A stretch of 64,000 nucleotides of DNA. Source: Nitrospira sp. Its GTDB lineage: Bacteria > Nitrospirota > Nitrospiria > Nitrospirales > Nitrospiraceae. A model generated the notes under the pieces. It saw nothing but the letters and a program-made list of their open reading frames with translations. It searched no databases and was not told where the DNA came from. Every line of letters starts with the position of its first letter. Positions within the stretch are counted from its first letter, which is position 1. The translations under genes and the position numbers were made by a program. Location: assembly GCA_029194535.1 (NCBI GenBank), contig JARFXR010000001.1, forward strand, positions 1,248,721-1,312,720. The letters are read 5' to 3'. Shown piece by piece: positions 17,440 to 25,998 of this stretch.

Positions 17440-18864
17440 TTACGGCTGCAGGGCCTGTCGGTAGACGGTCAGCGTTTCTTCCACCATGCGGTCCAAACCG
17501 AAGCGTCCGGCAATGAAGGTCGGCGCCGCCTCGCTCAGACGTTCGCGTCTGGCCCGGTCGAGCAACAACGACAGCAGGGCCTCGGTCAAGCCGTCGATAT
17601 CCCCCACCTCCAACAACAAGCCGGTCCGGTCGTGACTGACGGCATCCGTCGCGCCGCCGGCCTTCGTGGCGACGACGGGACAGCCGAGCCATTGCGCTTC
17701 CAGCAAGACGTTGGGCGTGCCCTCCTGCCGCGACGCCAGGAGCAGGGCCGTGGCGGCGGCCATGACGACTTCCACGTCTTTTCTCCTGCCCAGCAATCGG
17801 AATCGATCGGAGAGGCCGTGCCGCGCGACGGCCTCGCGCAATTCGCTTTCGCAGGGACCTACGCCGGCCACCACGGCGTGGAGGTTGCGGATGCGGCTCA
17901 TCGCCCGTCGCACGACCTCGAAGAAGACCATCGGTTGCTTCTCCTCGCTCAGCCGGAATACGCCGGCGACGAGCGGGGCGCCGGACGGCAGCCGCACCTC
18001 GTCTCGAAACGATCGGACTCGATCGGGATTCGGGCGCACCACCGTGTCGAAGTCCACGCCGTTGTGCACCACCCGGAAGCGATCGACCTCCACGCCCAGC
18101 CACGTCGCATAGTCCTCGGCGCCCGGATGCGAATTGTTGATGAAGCGCACCTGCGGGAAGGAGGCCAGGAGTCGGTACCACGGCTTGAAGAGCGGATGGG
18201 CCAGATACGGAAAGTGATTCGGATTCACATTGCGCGTGGATAACACAATATGCGGAATCCCCGCGAGCAGCGCGGCGACGCCGGCCCAGATGTTGTTGTG
18301 GTCGAGCCAGGCATGAACGAGATCGGGCGGATCGATCAGCAATTCTCCCAGGATGTCGACCGTATAGGGGAGGAAGAAGACCGGCAGCTGATTGAGGAAC
18401 TCAAGCGCACCGGGCCTCGCTTTGAGCTTGCGGATGAAATCGGCGTTGAAGTCGGCGCCCGCGGCAAAGGCCCGGATACCGGCCCGCTGGAGCAGATCGG
18501 CATAGTGCGCATCGTCGTCGACGGATTCGCGCAACGTCAGCACCCGGAGTTCCAGGCCCCGCCGGCTTGCGCCGACGACGAAGTTGCAGAGCTGCCGTTC
18601 GGCCCCTCCCGGAATCAAACCTCCGATGCAGTGCAGCACGCGCAACTTGCTGAAGTCGGGCGCGGGACGCTCGTTCGGCGGGATGCGCCGGAGGAGCGCC
18701 GCCATCGGGGAGGGGATCGACGGGTTAATGGAGTCGTAATGCCACCGGCGGGCAAGTCCATGGAGCCATGGGGCGCGGCGCTGGAGCATCCAGGCCAGGC
18801 GTTTCAGCCGAGGAACCGGCGGCGACCCCGCTTGCCCCGCCACCCACGCTGCATAGCTGCCCAT
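17440..18864 (-). CDS. GT4 family glycosyltransferase (only minus-strand gene)
   Basis: 474 residues, longer than its GT4 neighbours because of an N-terminal extension of ~70 residues before LRVLHCIGGLIPGGAERQL. The donor half has GVFRLSEEKQPMVFFEV, LLGRRKDVEVVMAAATALLLAS, and SRQEGTPNVLLEAQWLGCPVVAT with an intact EX7E motif, then TGLLLEVGDIDGLTEAL. The basic, Trp-rich N-terminal extension may bind membrane, or the true start may be an internal ATG. Specificity unknown. It faces the wbp genes and is divergent from the ABC-transporter block, so it has its own promoter between 18865 and 19034. Confidence 0.85.
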   Translation of the reverse strand: MGSYAAWVAGQAGSPPVPRLKRLAWMLQRRAPWLHGLARRWHYDSINPSIPSPMAALLRRIPPNERPAPDFSKLRVLHCIGGLIPGGAERQLCNFVVGASRRGLELRVLTLRESVDDDAHYADLLQRAGIRAFAAGADFNADFIRKLKARPGALEFLNQLPVFFLPYTVDILGELLIDPPDLVHAWLDHNNIWAGVAALLAGIPHIVLSTRNVNPNHFPYLAHPLFKPWYRLLASFPQVRFINNSHPGAEDYATWLGVEVDRFRVVHNGVDFDTVVRPNPDRVRSFRDEVRLPSGAPLVAGVFRLSEEKQPMVFFEVVRRAMSRIRNLHAVVAGVGPCESELREAVARHGLSDRFRLLGRRKDVEVVMAAATALLLASRQEGTPNVLLEAQWLGCPVVATKAGGATDAVSHDRTGLLLEVGDIDGLTEALLSLLLDRARRERLSEAAPTFIAGRFGLDRMVEETLTVYRQALQP

Positions 18865-18963
18865 AGTGATCCGAAGTGATCCGACGATGAAGATGAGCCC
18901 CGAACGGTGTCGGCGATGGACCGATCAACGCGTTTTGTAGCAAGAAGTCTTCACCGGACGGAG

Positions 18964-18979
18964 CTAGGGGTAACCCTAG
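18964..18979. promoter_or_regulatory. Perfect 6-bp-arm palindrome in a divergent promoter region
   Basis: CTAGGGGTAACCCTAG reads as CTAGGG-GTAA-CCCTAG. It lies in the 170-base region between two divergent genes, 56 bases upstream of the ATG at 19035 and 100 bases from the minus-strand start. Such a short AT-centred dyad looks like a regulator binding site, but which regulator is unknown. Confidence 0.4.
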
Positions 18980-19034
18980 TACATCGATCGTGGTCGTTGT
19001 GTGAACGTGGAAGGCACGCAAGGGGGTTCACTAG

Positions 19035-20171
19035 ATGCGTTACGAATTCGGAAAGAACTGGTCGGAGTTCGCGCGCCGGCATGTCACGGACGAGCGGATC
19101 GAGACGGCCCGCCGGTGCCTGCTCGACTTCCTGAAGCTGGACGATCTGCGAGGCAAGACCTTCCTGGATGTCGGCTGCGGAAGCGGAATCCATTCGCTCG
19201 CGGCCTACCGGGCCGGCGCGAGCCGGGTCGTCGGATTCGACTACGATCCCGATTCGGTGCAGACCAGTCGCATGGTCCGCGAGCAGGCCGGATCGCCGGA
19301 CAACTGGGAAATTTTGCAGGGTTCGGTCCTCGACCGTCCCTTCTTGGACAAGCTGGATCGGGCGGACATCGTCTACAGCTGGGGTGTCCTGCACCATACG
19401 GGGAGCATGTGGGAAGCGGTCGCGAACGCCTCCTCGCTGATGAAGCCGGACTCCGTCTTCTGTATCGCCCTCTACACGACCGACATCTTCATCGATCCCA
19501 CACCGGAGTTCTGGCTCTCCCTGAAACAACGCTACAACCGCGCCGGAGCGTTCACCCGTCGTTGCATGGAATGGCGCTATGCGTTGTGGGCGACCATTCT
19601 GCCCGAGTTGCGGGCGGGCCGGAACCCGTTCACGCACATCCGCGAATACGGGCGGTCGCGCGGCATGTCGTATTGGACGGACGTGAAGGATTGGCTGGGC
19701 GGCTGGCCGATGGAGTTTGCGGGCATCGCGGAGACGAAAGCCTTCTGCGCGGATCAACTCGGCCTGGAACTGCTGAATATCACGGCGGGCGAAGCGAACA
19801 GCGAATATTTGTTCCGGAGGAAGGGCGCCGCCAACTATTGGGACGCCGTCGCCGGGCGCCGTACGGAGGTCGCCCTCCACGCTCCGTTCGCTCATGAAGC
19901 GGGACACGCCTGGGTCGCTCATCTCCCGCAGTATCAGGCGGAAGCCGATCGAGTTGAGGCGCCTCGACGATCCCGAATGATGCTGTGTGAAGACGGATTG
20001 CCGCTGGGCTTTGCGCATGCGCCGCATGCCCAGATCGAGGCCTACGGCGGAAGCCGGTATTCCCATTGGGGCGACCGTCTGGTGTTTTCGTCGACCGACC
20101 ACAGCAATCCCAACACGAACGGCCGACGATATTCGATCTATCTCGACGTGGGGAGCGGTTCCGAGTCATGA
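19035..20171 (+). CDS. SAM-dependent methyltransferase with C-terminal beta-rich module
   Basis: 378 residues from ATG 19035, with AAGGGGG upstream. Residues ~30-150 are a class I methyltransferase: TFLDVGCGSGIHSLAAYRAG (motif I), VVGFDYDPDSVQTSR, ADIVYSWGVLHHTGSMWEA. The sequence TAGEANSEYLFRRKG ends the catalytic part near residue 270. Residues ~285-372 form a separate module with YSHWGDRLVFSSTDHSNP and NGRRYSIYLD, which is recognisably repeated twice at the end of the next protein. The stop codon overlaps the next start (ATGA), so both are probably translated together. It likely methylates a glycan or lipid-linked sugar; the extra module may bind the shared substrate. Confidence 0.8.
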   Translation: MRYEFGKNWSEFARRHVTDERIETARRCLLDFLKLDDLRGKTFLDVGCGSGIHSLAAYRAGASRVVGFDYDPDSVQTSRMVREQAGSPDNWEILQGSVLDRPFLDKLDRADIVYSWGVLHHTGSMWEAVANASSLMKPDSVFCIALYTTDIFIDPTPEFWLSLKQRYNRAGAFTRRCMEWRYALWATILPELRAGRNPFTHIREYGRSRGMSYWTDVKDWLGGWPMEFAGIAETKAFCADQLGLELLNITAGEANSEYLFRRKGAANYWDAVAGRRTEVALHAPFAHEAGHAWVAHLPQYQAEADRVEAPRRSRMMLCEDGLPLGFAHAPHAQIEAYGGSRYSHWGDRLVFSSTDHSNPNTNGRRYSIYLDVGSGSES

Positions 20172-22060
20172 GTCTCGCCAAGAGGGTGGCGGATTCGACC
20201 GAAGTCCTGCTGAACCGGTTCATCGCGAAGGGTTACAGCGACAAGGTCGCGGCGCTGCTCTGGCGACGCCATCCGGCGTCCGCCTACTTGCTGGCGCGCG
20301 GCGGGGCGGACGTCCCGCCCCCGGTCTTCTGCAATCTAGCCCTTACGAACAAGTGCAATCTCCGCTGTGAAATCTGCGGCAGTCAGAAGTATCTCGATGA
20401 GACCGGCGTGATTCGCAGCCACATGCAGTTGGACGTGTTCTACGCCGTCGCCGAAACGCTCTTCCCGTTCATGGTGGAGGTCGAATTAAACAGCCAAGGC
20501 GATCCTCTCCTGCATCCGCAGATCGAGGCGATATTGGGGACGATCGGCGTCTACGGCTGCGACGTGAAGGTACAGACCAATGGGACCCTGTTCACGGATC
20601 GGGTCATCGACGTACTGCTTCGCCAGCGGGGCAAGGTCATGTTGTCGTTGGATGCCGTCGGTCCCCGCTTCGATGAAGTGCGGCGGGGCGGCGAATGGGC
20701 CAAGGCCGCGCCGCAGTTGGTGAAGTTTCTGCTCCGGCGCGACCGGGGACGGCTTCGGGTCGGCGTCTACCCGACACTGACCCGGCGGACACTCGCCGAT
20801 GCGTTGCGGGTCGTGCAGTGGTCGCTGAACCACGGCATCGAAGAGGTGGCATTTCACCGATACAGTCCCATTCAGAATTCGTTCGAGGAGGCGCCGAGTC
20901 CGGATGAACTGGCCGCGACGGCCGGTCGACTCCGGGACTGGTTGGCGCGCAACGGCGACTTTATCAGAGTGAGCCTCGACGGCGATCCTCTGAACGCGGG
21001 CGGCGTCTGGATGGATTCGGCGCGAACCCGCTTGCACTGGAATCTCAAGCGGCTGCTGGCGATCGGTCAACACCGGATGCTGTTTCCACGCGGTCCCGAC
21101 GACTACCGAGCTGATCCGCTCCGCATTTGCGCGGCCCCCAGCTACTATGTCGAGATCGGGCTCGACGGCCAGATGAGCGCCTGCTGCCGCGCGCAGGATG
21201 TGGTATTGGGGTACGCGACGTCGGTGACAGACTTTGCCGACGCGTGGTTCGGCCGCAACTACGCCGGCATCCGGGCCTCGCTCCGCCGGGACGCCTCGGG
21301 ATTGCTCCCGTTGCCCAATTGCGAAGACTGCATCCGCTTCCACGTGCCAGGTCTCTACGACGGCCGCCGGGCGTCTCATGCCACTGATGCGGGGGCGGAG
21401 TCGCCGGAGACGCTCGTCTGGCCGGATCATCACGCCGTCAAGATCGAATTCATCCAGCAGGAAGCAGGCCATTGCCATCTTGCCGTCCTGCCGCCCGGCG
21501 TCGGCGCCGAACACTATGAGTTATGGGAGAACGAGACGCTCCTCGGACCCCGACAGGTGTTGCATGCCGAGGTCAGAGAATACGGCGGGGGATCCTATTA
21601 CATCGGAGACCGCAAGCTCTATTTCAGCACGTCGGACAACTCGGATGCCAGACGGAACGGGCGCGTCTATCGCTTGAAGAAGCGCCGGCAGGAGCCGGCG
21701 CCGCCGGATGTCGTTCCACCTGCCGAGGAGGAACCCCGTCACGAGGTGCCGTTGAAGTTCATTCACAGAGAAATCGGCCTCTGCGCCATCGCGAGCTTGC
21801 CGCCGGGCATCGGCGATGAGCAGTACGAACTTTGGGAGGACGACACCAGGCTCGGCCCCAAGGCTTCCCTTCATGACGACATTCGGAAATGCGGACAGGG
21901 GCGGTATTCGATCTGGGGCGCACAACTGTATTTCAGCTCCTCCGACGATTCCGATCCGAAGGAGAACGGACGGACCTATCGGTTGAAGCGGTCGAAACAA
22001 CAAGATGGGGACCGGCTGGCCTATGCGGCTCAGGTCGGCTCGGAACCGGAGCGACGGTGA
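20168..22060 (+). CDS. Radical SAM/SPASM protein with two copies of the C-terminal module
   Basis: 630 residues from ATG 20168 (ATGA overlap with the methyltransferase gene). The radical SAM cluster motif CNLRCEIC gives Cys 63, 67 and 70; QGDPLLHPQIEAIL, VKVQTNGTLFTDRVIDVL, and MLSLDAVGPRFDEVRRGG are core segments. SPASM-type cysteines are at 321, 339, 340, 385 and 388 (CRAQDV and NCEDCIRF contexts) and would bind an extra Fe-S cluster. Two tandem modules follow at ~421-505 (YYIGDRKLYFSTSDNSDA) and ~527-610 (YSIWGAQLYFSSSDDSDP), each ending NGR-x-YRLK. SPASM enzymes modify peptides or, in glycan loci, sugars. The substrate here is unknown; the operon context with Wzm/Wzt points to glycan. Confidence 0.82.
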   Translation: MSLAKRVADSTEVLLNRFIAKGYSDKVAALLWRRHPASAYLLARGGADVPPPVFCNLALTNKCNLRCEICGSQKYLDETGVIRSHMQLDVFYAVAETLFPFMVEVELNSQGDPLLHPQIEAILGTIGVYGCDVKVQTNGTLFTDRVIDVLLRQRGKVMLSLDAVGPRFDEVRRGGEWAKAAPQLVKFLLRRDRGRLRVGVYPTLTRRTLADALRVVQWSLNHGIEEVAFHRYSPIQNSFEEAPSPDELAATAGRLRDWLARNGDFIRVSLDGDPLNAGGVWMDSARTRLHWNLKRLLAIGQHRMLFPRGPDDYRADPLRICAAPSYYVEIGLDGQMSACCRAQDVVLGYATSVTDFADAWFGRNYAGIRASLRRDASGLLPLPNCEDCIRFHVPGLYDGRRASHATDAGAESPETLVWPDHHAVKIEFIQQEAGHCHLAVLPPGVGAEHYELWENETLLGPRQVLHAEVREYGGGSYYIGDRKLYFSTSDNSDARRNGRVYRLKKRRQEPAPPDVVPPAEEEPRHEVPLKFIHREIGLCAIASLPPGIGDEQYELWEDDTRLGPKASLHDDIRKCGQGRYSIWGAQLYFSSSDDSDPKENGRTYRLKRSKQQDGDRLAYAAQVGSEPERR

Positions 22061-22076
22061 TGGGGAGGGCTGACTG

Positions 22077-22937
22077 ATGGCGCAAACGACTGTGCCGTGG
22101 TCGATCACCGGCTCGGCGCGCGCGCCGCGCGGGACCGGCGGCCTGATCGAGACGCTCATCGGCCGCCGCCGTCTGGTTTGGCAGATGGCGAAGCGGGAGG
22201 TGCGCGACCGCTATGCGGGGCAAGCGCTGGGCACCGTGTGGGCCGTGGCCCATCCCATCCTCCTGATGGGACTGTACCTGTTCCTGTTCACCTTTGTGTT
22301 TCCGTCCCGCATGCCCTTCGGCGGCGGTCAGGGCGGCGCGGTCACGTACATTCTGGCCGGCTTGATTCCCTGGATGACGTTCGCGGATGCCATGGCGCGC
22401 GGCACCGGGGCGATCGTGAACGAAGCCGGTCTGGTCAAGCAGGTGGTCTTTCCGGTCGAGATCCTCCCGGTCAAGTCGGTGCTGGCCGCCGCGCTTCCGC
22501 AAGGCATCGCGACGTTGGTTCTTCTCGTCTATATGGCGATCGTCGATCGGCATGTGCCGGTTCTCGCCGCGTCGCTGCCGGTTCTCTTTTTTCTGCAGCT
22601 GATGGTGATGACCGGCGTGGTCTACGTACTGTCGTCCGTCGGGGCCTATGTCCGGGACTTGCGTGAGGTGGTCCAGGTCTTTGTGAGCGCCGGCATCTTT
22701 CTCGCGCCCATTCTGTACTCGGAAGGCGCGGTCGAGCGGATAGTGCCGGGGTTCGCCATGCTGCTGTCGTTGAATCCGTTCAGCCATCTGATCTGGTGTT
22801 ACCAGGACGCGCTGTACTACGGCCGGCCGGTTCATCCCGTCTCCTGGCTGCTGCTGCTCGTCGTGAGCCCGGCCGCGCTGTTCCTGGGTCATCGGATCTT
22901 TCGGAAGCTCAAACTCATGTTCGGCGAGGTGCTATGA
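22077..22937 (+). CDS. wzm: Polysaccharide ABC transporter permease (Wzm)
   Basis: 286 residues. A hydrophobic ABC-2 type permease with about six membrane segments (for example around residues 60-77, 85-105, 140-160, 170-195, 200-220 and 255-275). The N-terminal cytoplasmic part WQMAKREVRDRYAGQALG and AVAHPILLMGLYLFLFTFVF are characteristic of Wzm/KpsM-type exporters. It should form the channel moving a complete lipid-linked O-polysaccharide to the periplasm. It overlaps wzt by 4 bases. Confidence 0.92.
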   Translation: MAQTTVPWSITGSARAPRGTGGLIETLIGRRRLVWQMAKREVRDRYAGQALGTVWAVAHPILLMGLYLFLFTFVFPSRMPFGGGQGGAVTYILAGLIPWMTFADAMARGTGAIVNEAGLVKQVVFPVEILPVKSVLAAALPQGIATLVLLVYMAIVDRHVPVLAASLPVLFFLQLMVMTGVVYVLSSVGAYVRDLREVVQVFVSAGIFLAPILYSEGAVERIVPGFAMLLSLNPFSHLIWCYQDALYYGRPVHPVSWLLLLVVSPAALFLGHRIFRKLKLMFGEVL

Positions 22938-24277
22938 CGGTCGAGGCCGAGGCGCCCGCGATCCGGGTGCGACATCTTTCGAAGCGGTTCGAAATCTATC
23001 GGCGGCCGGCCGATATGCTCCGTGAGCTGATCACCAGGCGGCCGAGGCACGAGGAACGATGGGCGCTCCGCGACGTGAGCTTCGAGCTGCGCCGAGGCGA
23101 GGTGGTGGGAATCATGGGGCGCAACGGCGCGGGAAAGAGCACGCTCCTGAAGATTCTGACGGGGACACTGGAGCGGACGGGCGGCGACGTCGAGGTGGAG
23201 GGTAAGGTGACGTCGATCTTGGAACTGGGCACCGGGTTTCACCCCGAATATACGGGTCGCGAAAATGTCTACATGGGAGGGCTCTGCCTGGGCCTCACCA
23301 ACGATGAGATCGATGAGCGGATCGAGGGCATCATCGCGTTCAGCGAACTGGGCGAGGTCATCGATCAGCCGTTCAAGACCTATTCGACCGGGATGCAGGC
23401 CCGGCTGACCTTCAGCACGGTGGTGAGCGCCGATCCCGACATCCTGATCGTGGATGAGGCCCTGTCGGTGGGCGACGCCCGGTTCCAGAAGAAGTGCTGC
23501 GATAAGTTCCGATCGTTTCGCGAGGCCGGAAAGACCATTCTCCTGGTGTCACACAGCGCCGATGCCATCACGTCGATGTGCGATCGGGCGATTCTGCTCG
23601 AGAACGGGACCGTCGCGGCCGATGCGGAACCATGCTACGTGACCAAGTTCTATCATCGGATGTTGTTCGGGGGACTGAGTGAAGAGGGCGAGGCTGTCGA
23701 TCAAGATCGACGACTCGCGGGTGAGAGCCTGGTTGCGGCATCCACCGCTGTCCACGGTGCTCACGACTCGACGGACCGATCGGTTAAAGGGGGTGCCGAG
23801 GGGCCGTCGGAAGCGCAGCACCGTGGTGAAATGCGCTACGGCGACCGAAAGGCCGAGATCATGGAGTTGAGTATACGGAATCATGAAGAGAAGCCCCTTG
23901 TCCGGTTATCATCCGGCAATTCATATGCTTTTGTCTTGCGGGGACTGGCCCACGAGGATCTTGATGACCTCGAAGTGGGATTTCTGGTGCGTGATCACCG
24001 AGGACTCGACATGTTCGGCACAGACACGCTCCTGCAAGGGATTCGAGTGGCTCCTCGCCTGCGCACCGAGTTATTTGAAGTGCGGTTAGAAGTAACGATG
24101 TGGATAGCGCCCGGCAGCTATTTTCTCACCGCCGGTATCGCACGTGCCAACGGCATTCAATATGATCTGCGCTACGACGCCTTGGCTTTTGAAGTTGAGG
24201 GCGCTCTCAACATCTATACCGATTCAAAGGTCAATCTCGACGCCAAGTTTTCTGTCCGCGGATTAGGGACGGCGTGA
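22934..24277 (+). CDS. wzt: Polysaccharide ABC transporter ATPase with C-terminal carbohydrate-binding domain (Wzt)
   Basis: 447 residues from ATG 22934, overlapping wzm. The ATPase half has Walker A GRNGAGKST at 62-70, signature YSTGMQARL from residue 150, Walker B ILIVDEAL and the switch HSADA. A linker (~250-300) leads to a C-terminal beta-sandwich (~305-447), with RYGDRKAEIMELSI, LVRLSSGNSYAFVLR, and FEVEGALNIYTDSK; this matches Wzt proteins whose C-terminal domain recognises the modified non-reducing end of the O-antigen. DNA coding the C-terminal domain is clearly less GC-rich than the ATPase part. The domain implies a capped chain as export substrate. Confidence 0.93.
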   Translation: MTVEAEAPAIRVRHLSKRFEIYRRPADMLRELITRRPRHEERWALRDVSFELRRGEVVGIMGRNGAGKSTLLKILTGTLERTGGDVEVEGKVTSILELGTGFHPEYTGRENVYMGGLCLGLTNDEIDERIEGIIAFSELGEVIDQPFKTYSTGMQARLTFSTVVSADPDILIVDEALSVGDARFQKKCCDKFRSFREAGKTILLVSHSADAITSMCDRAILLENGTVAADAEPCYVTKFYHRMLFGGLSEEGEAVDQDRRLAGESLVAASTAVHGAHDSTDRSVKGGAEGPSEAQHRGEMRYGDRKAEIMELSIRNHEEKPLVRLSSGNSYAFVLRGLAHEDLDDLEVGFLVRDHRGLDMFGTDTLLQGIRVAPRLRTELFEVRLEVTMWIAPGSYFLTAGIARANGIQYDLRYDALAFEVEGALNIYTDSKVNLDAKFSVRGLGTA

Positions 24278-24307
24278 AGTAATCGGAGATCGCGGGTTTC
24301 AGCGTAC

Positions 24308-25003
24308 ATGGGTATCGCGTTTTCATTCTTGCCGTTTTTTGATGCCTGCTTCGAGCAAGGGGCTCTGCGGAGTCCTGTTCTCGCTTTGGGATCCCTCAGC
24401 ATTCATGAGTTGCCAGAAACCATCGCAGTTCTAGCTGCGCGCCATTCCTACTCTCATCTGGCGGGCGATCCCTCAGTGCGTGCCCTGATGCGAGATCGCT
24501 ACGGGATCACGGCATACCAGGATTGTGATGTAAACGGTCTAGCCGATCTGAATCTCGACATCGGCAAGCCGTTGGACTCCGGCTGGAAGGGAAGATTCGG
24601 CACGGTACTGAATGGAGGAACCATTGAACATGTGTTCGATGTGCGTCAGGCCATGTCCAACATCCATGAGTTGGTCCGTCCCGGAGGCGCGATGATTCAC
24701 TTGGCTCCGGTGACTTGGATCAACCACGCGTTTGTGAACTTCAATCCGAGGATGTTCCAGTCAATCGCCGACGTGAATCGCTATGAGATCCTCGTTGAAG
24801 ATTTCCAAATTCCGTCCACCGCACATGCCGAGGAGGATTGCCGCCGTTATCTGGCGACGAAAGGAAATAGACCCGACACGATGACCGAACGGGTTTCCGC
24901 AGTCTTGAGCGCGCCCTCCCTGCCTTCCAATATTCTGTACATGATCGCCATGCGAAAGATCAGTGAAGAGGATTTCAATGTTCCCTACGATGTGACCACA
25001 TGA
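24308..25003 (+). CDS. Probable SAM-dependent methyltransferase, divergent
   Basis: 231 residues from ATG 24308. The usual glycine-rich loop is poorly conserved; the recognisable part is FGTVLNGGTIEHVFDVRQAM followed by HELVRPGGAMIHLAPVTWINH, which corresponds to motifs II-III of class I methyltransferases in glycan clusters. FNPRMFQSIADVNRYEILVE is a common downstream segment. The gene is AT-richer than the island average, like the wzt 3' end and the next two genes, suggesting that they arrived together. Probable function: methylation of a sugar in the exported glycan. Confidence 0.65.
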   Translation: MGIAFSFLPFFDACFEQGALRSPVLALGSLSIHELPETIAVLAARHSYSHLAGDPSVRALMRDRYGITAYQDCDVNGLADLNLDIGKPLDSGWKGRFGTVLNGGTIEHVFDVRQAMSNIHELVRPGGAMIHLAPVTWINHAFVNFNPRMFQSIADVNRYEILVEDFQIPSTAHAEEDCRRYLATKGNRPDTMTERVSAVLSAPSLPSNILYMIAMRKISEEDFNVPYDVTT

Positions 25004-25035
25004 TCGATCGAGAGACGTCTTGATTCGGAGCAGTC

Positions 25036-25998
25036 GTGAGAACCGACGGCATGGAATACATATCGTGCAATTTGTGCGGAAGCGATCGCACCGCACTGAT
25101 GTTTCGTCGCAGTGACACGAGGTTTCTCGTCTCCGATGAGGCCTTCGCAGTCGTCAAGTGCCTCGCGTGCTCACTGGTGTATGTGAACCCACGGCCCGAA
25201 GAAAAAGAAATTCGAAAGTACTACACCGATGAATTTTATCAAGCAGAGTTGTCACCAGAACAGGCCTTGGAAGGCAATCGTGGACGAATCGAGGCCATGT
25301 ACCGCCATGTTCAACATCTCCCGGCGGGCCGCCTTCTCGATATCGGCTGCTACAAGGGCGAGTTTCTCTATTTCATGAAGAACAAGGGCTGGACGGTGAG
25401 CGGCCTGGAGTTCTACTCGAGGCCTCCGAATCTGTTCGGTCTGAATATTCATTATGGAGAAATCGACAGTGCCTCGTTTGAGCCGAGTTCACTCGATCTC
25501 GTTACGATGTGGGCCGTCTTAGAGCATGTCTACGATCCCAAGCGCCTCCTGGCTCAAGTCCGACAATTGTTGAAGCCGACTGGTGAGTTGATCATTCTCG
25601 TGCCGAACTTCAACAGCATCCCGGCGCGCTTCATGCGGCATGACGATGTGCCGCGTCATACGACCATGTTCACAAGAGAAACGCTCTATTCGATGTTGAG
25701 AGTATCGGGTTATAAGGCGCTCAGTTGTATGTGCGACCAAGGTGTCTACAGCGGATCAGTGCGTGGCGTTCTCAACTATATGGTCAAATGTTGTGGAGGC
25801 GAAAGCGTAGAGGAGATTGTGGCTCAAAATCGGCGTCCCGAGCGTTGGCATGAGTTCTCAAGACAATTGAGAGGGAAAGAAAGCCCGTTTATCGGAAGAA
25901 TTGACTTGTGGGATCAGTTTCTTACTCCATACCTCGATGCTGTACTGGACCGACTGGGACTCGGGTTTATCATGACTGTCAGGGCAATACCTGTATGA
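25036..25998 (+). CDS. SAM-dependent methyltransferase with N-terminal zinc ribbon
   Basis: 320 residues from GTG 25036; ATG 25051 is an equally reasonable start. An N-terminal ribbon has CNLCGSD and CLACSLVYVNPRP (two CX2C pairs). The catalytic domain shows GRLLDIGCYKGEFLYFMKNK (motif I), LVTMWAVLEHVYDPKRLL, and LKPTGELIILVPNFNS. The RHTTMFTRETLYSMLRVSG segment follows. This architecture is frequent in methyltransferases modifying O-antigen or capsule sugars. Base composition is AT-richer than the flanking genes. Its stop overlaps the start of the next small frame (ATGA). Confidence 0.8.
   Translation: MRTDGMEYISCNLCGSDRTALMFRRSDTRFLVSDEAFAVVKCLACSLVYVNPRPEEKEIRKYYTDEFYQAELSPEQALEGNRGRIEAMYRHVQHLPAGRLLDIGCYKGEFLYFMKNKGWTVSGLEFYSRPPNLFGLNIHYGEIDSASFEPSSLDLVTMWAVLEHVYDPKRLLAQVRQLLKPTGELIILVPNFNSIPARFMRHDDVPRHTTMFTRETLYSMLRVSGYKALSCMCDQGVYSGSVRGVLNYMVKCCGGESVEEIVAQNRRPERWHEFSRQLRGKESPFIGRIDLWDQFLTPYLDAVLDRLGLGFIMTVRAIPV

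Noticed and set aside
12047-19034. RfaH-type ops or JUMPstart element expected with the NusG-like factor
   Set aside because: I searched by eye for GGCGGTAG-type strings in the intergenic parts and found none; a computed motif search would be needed to exclude variants.
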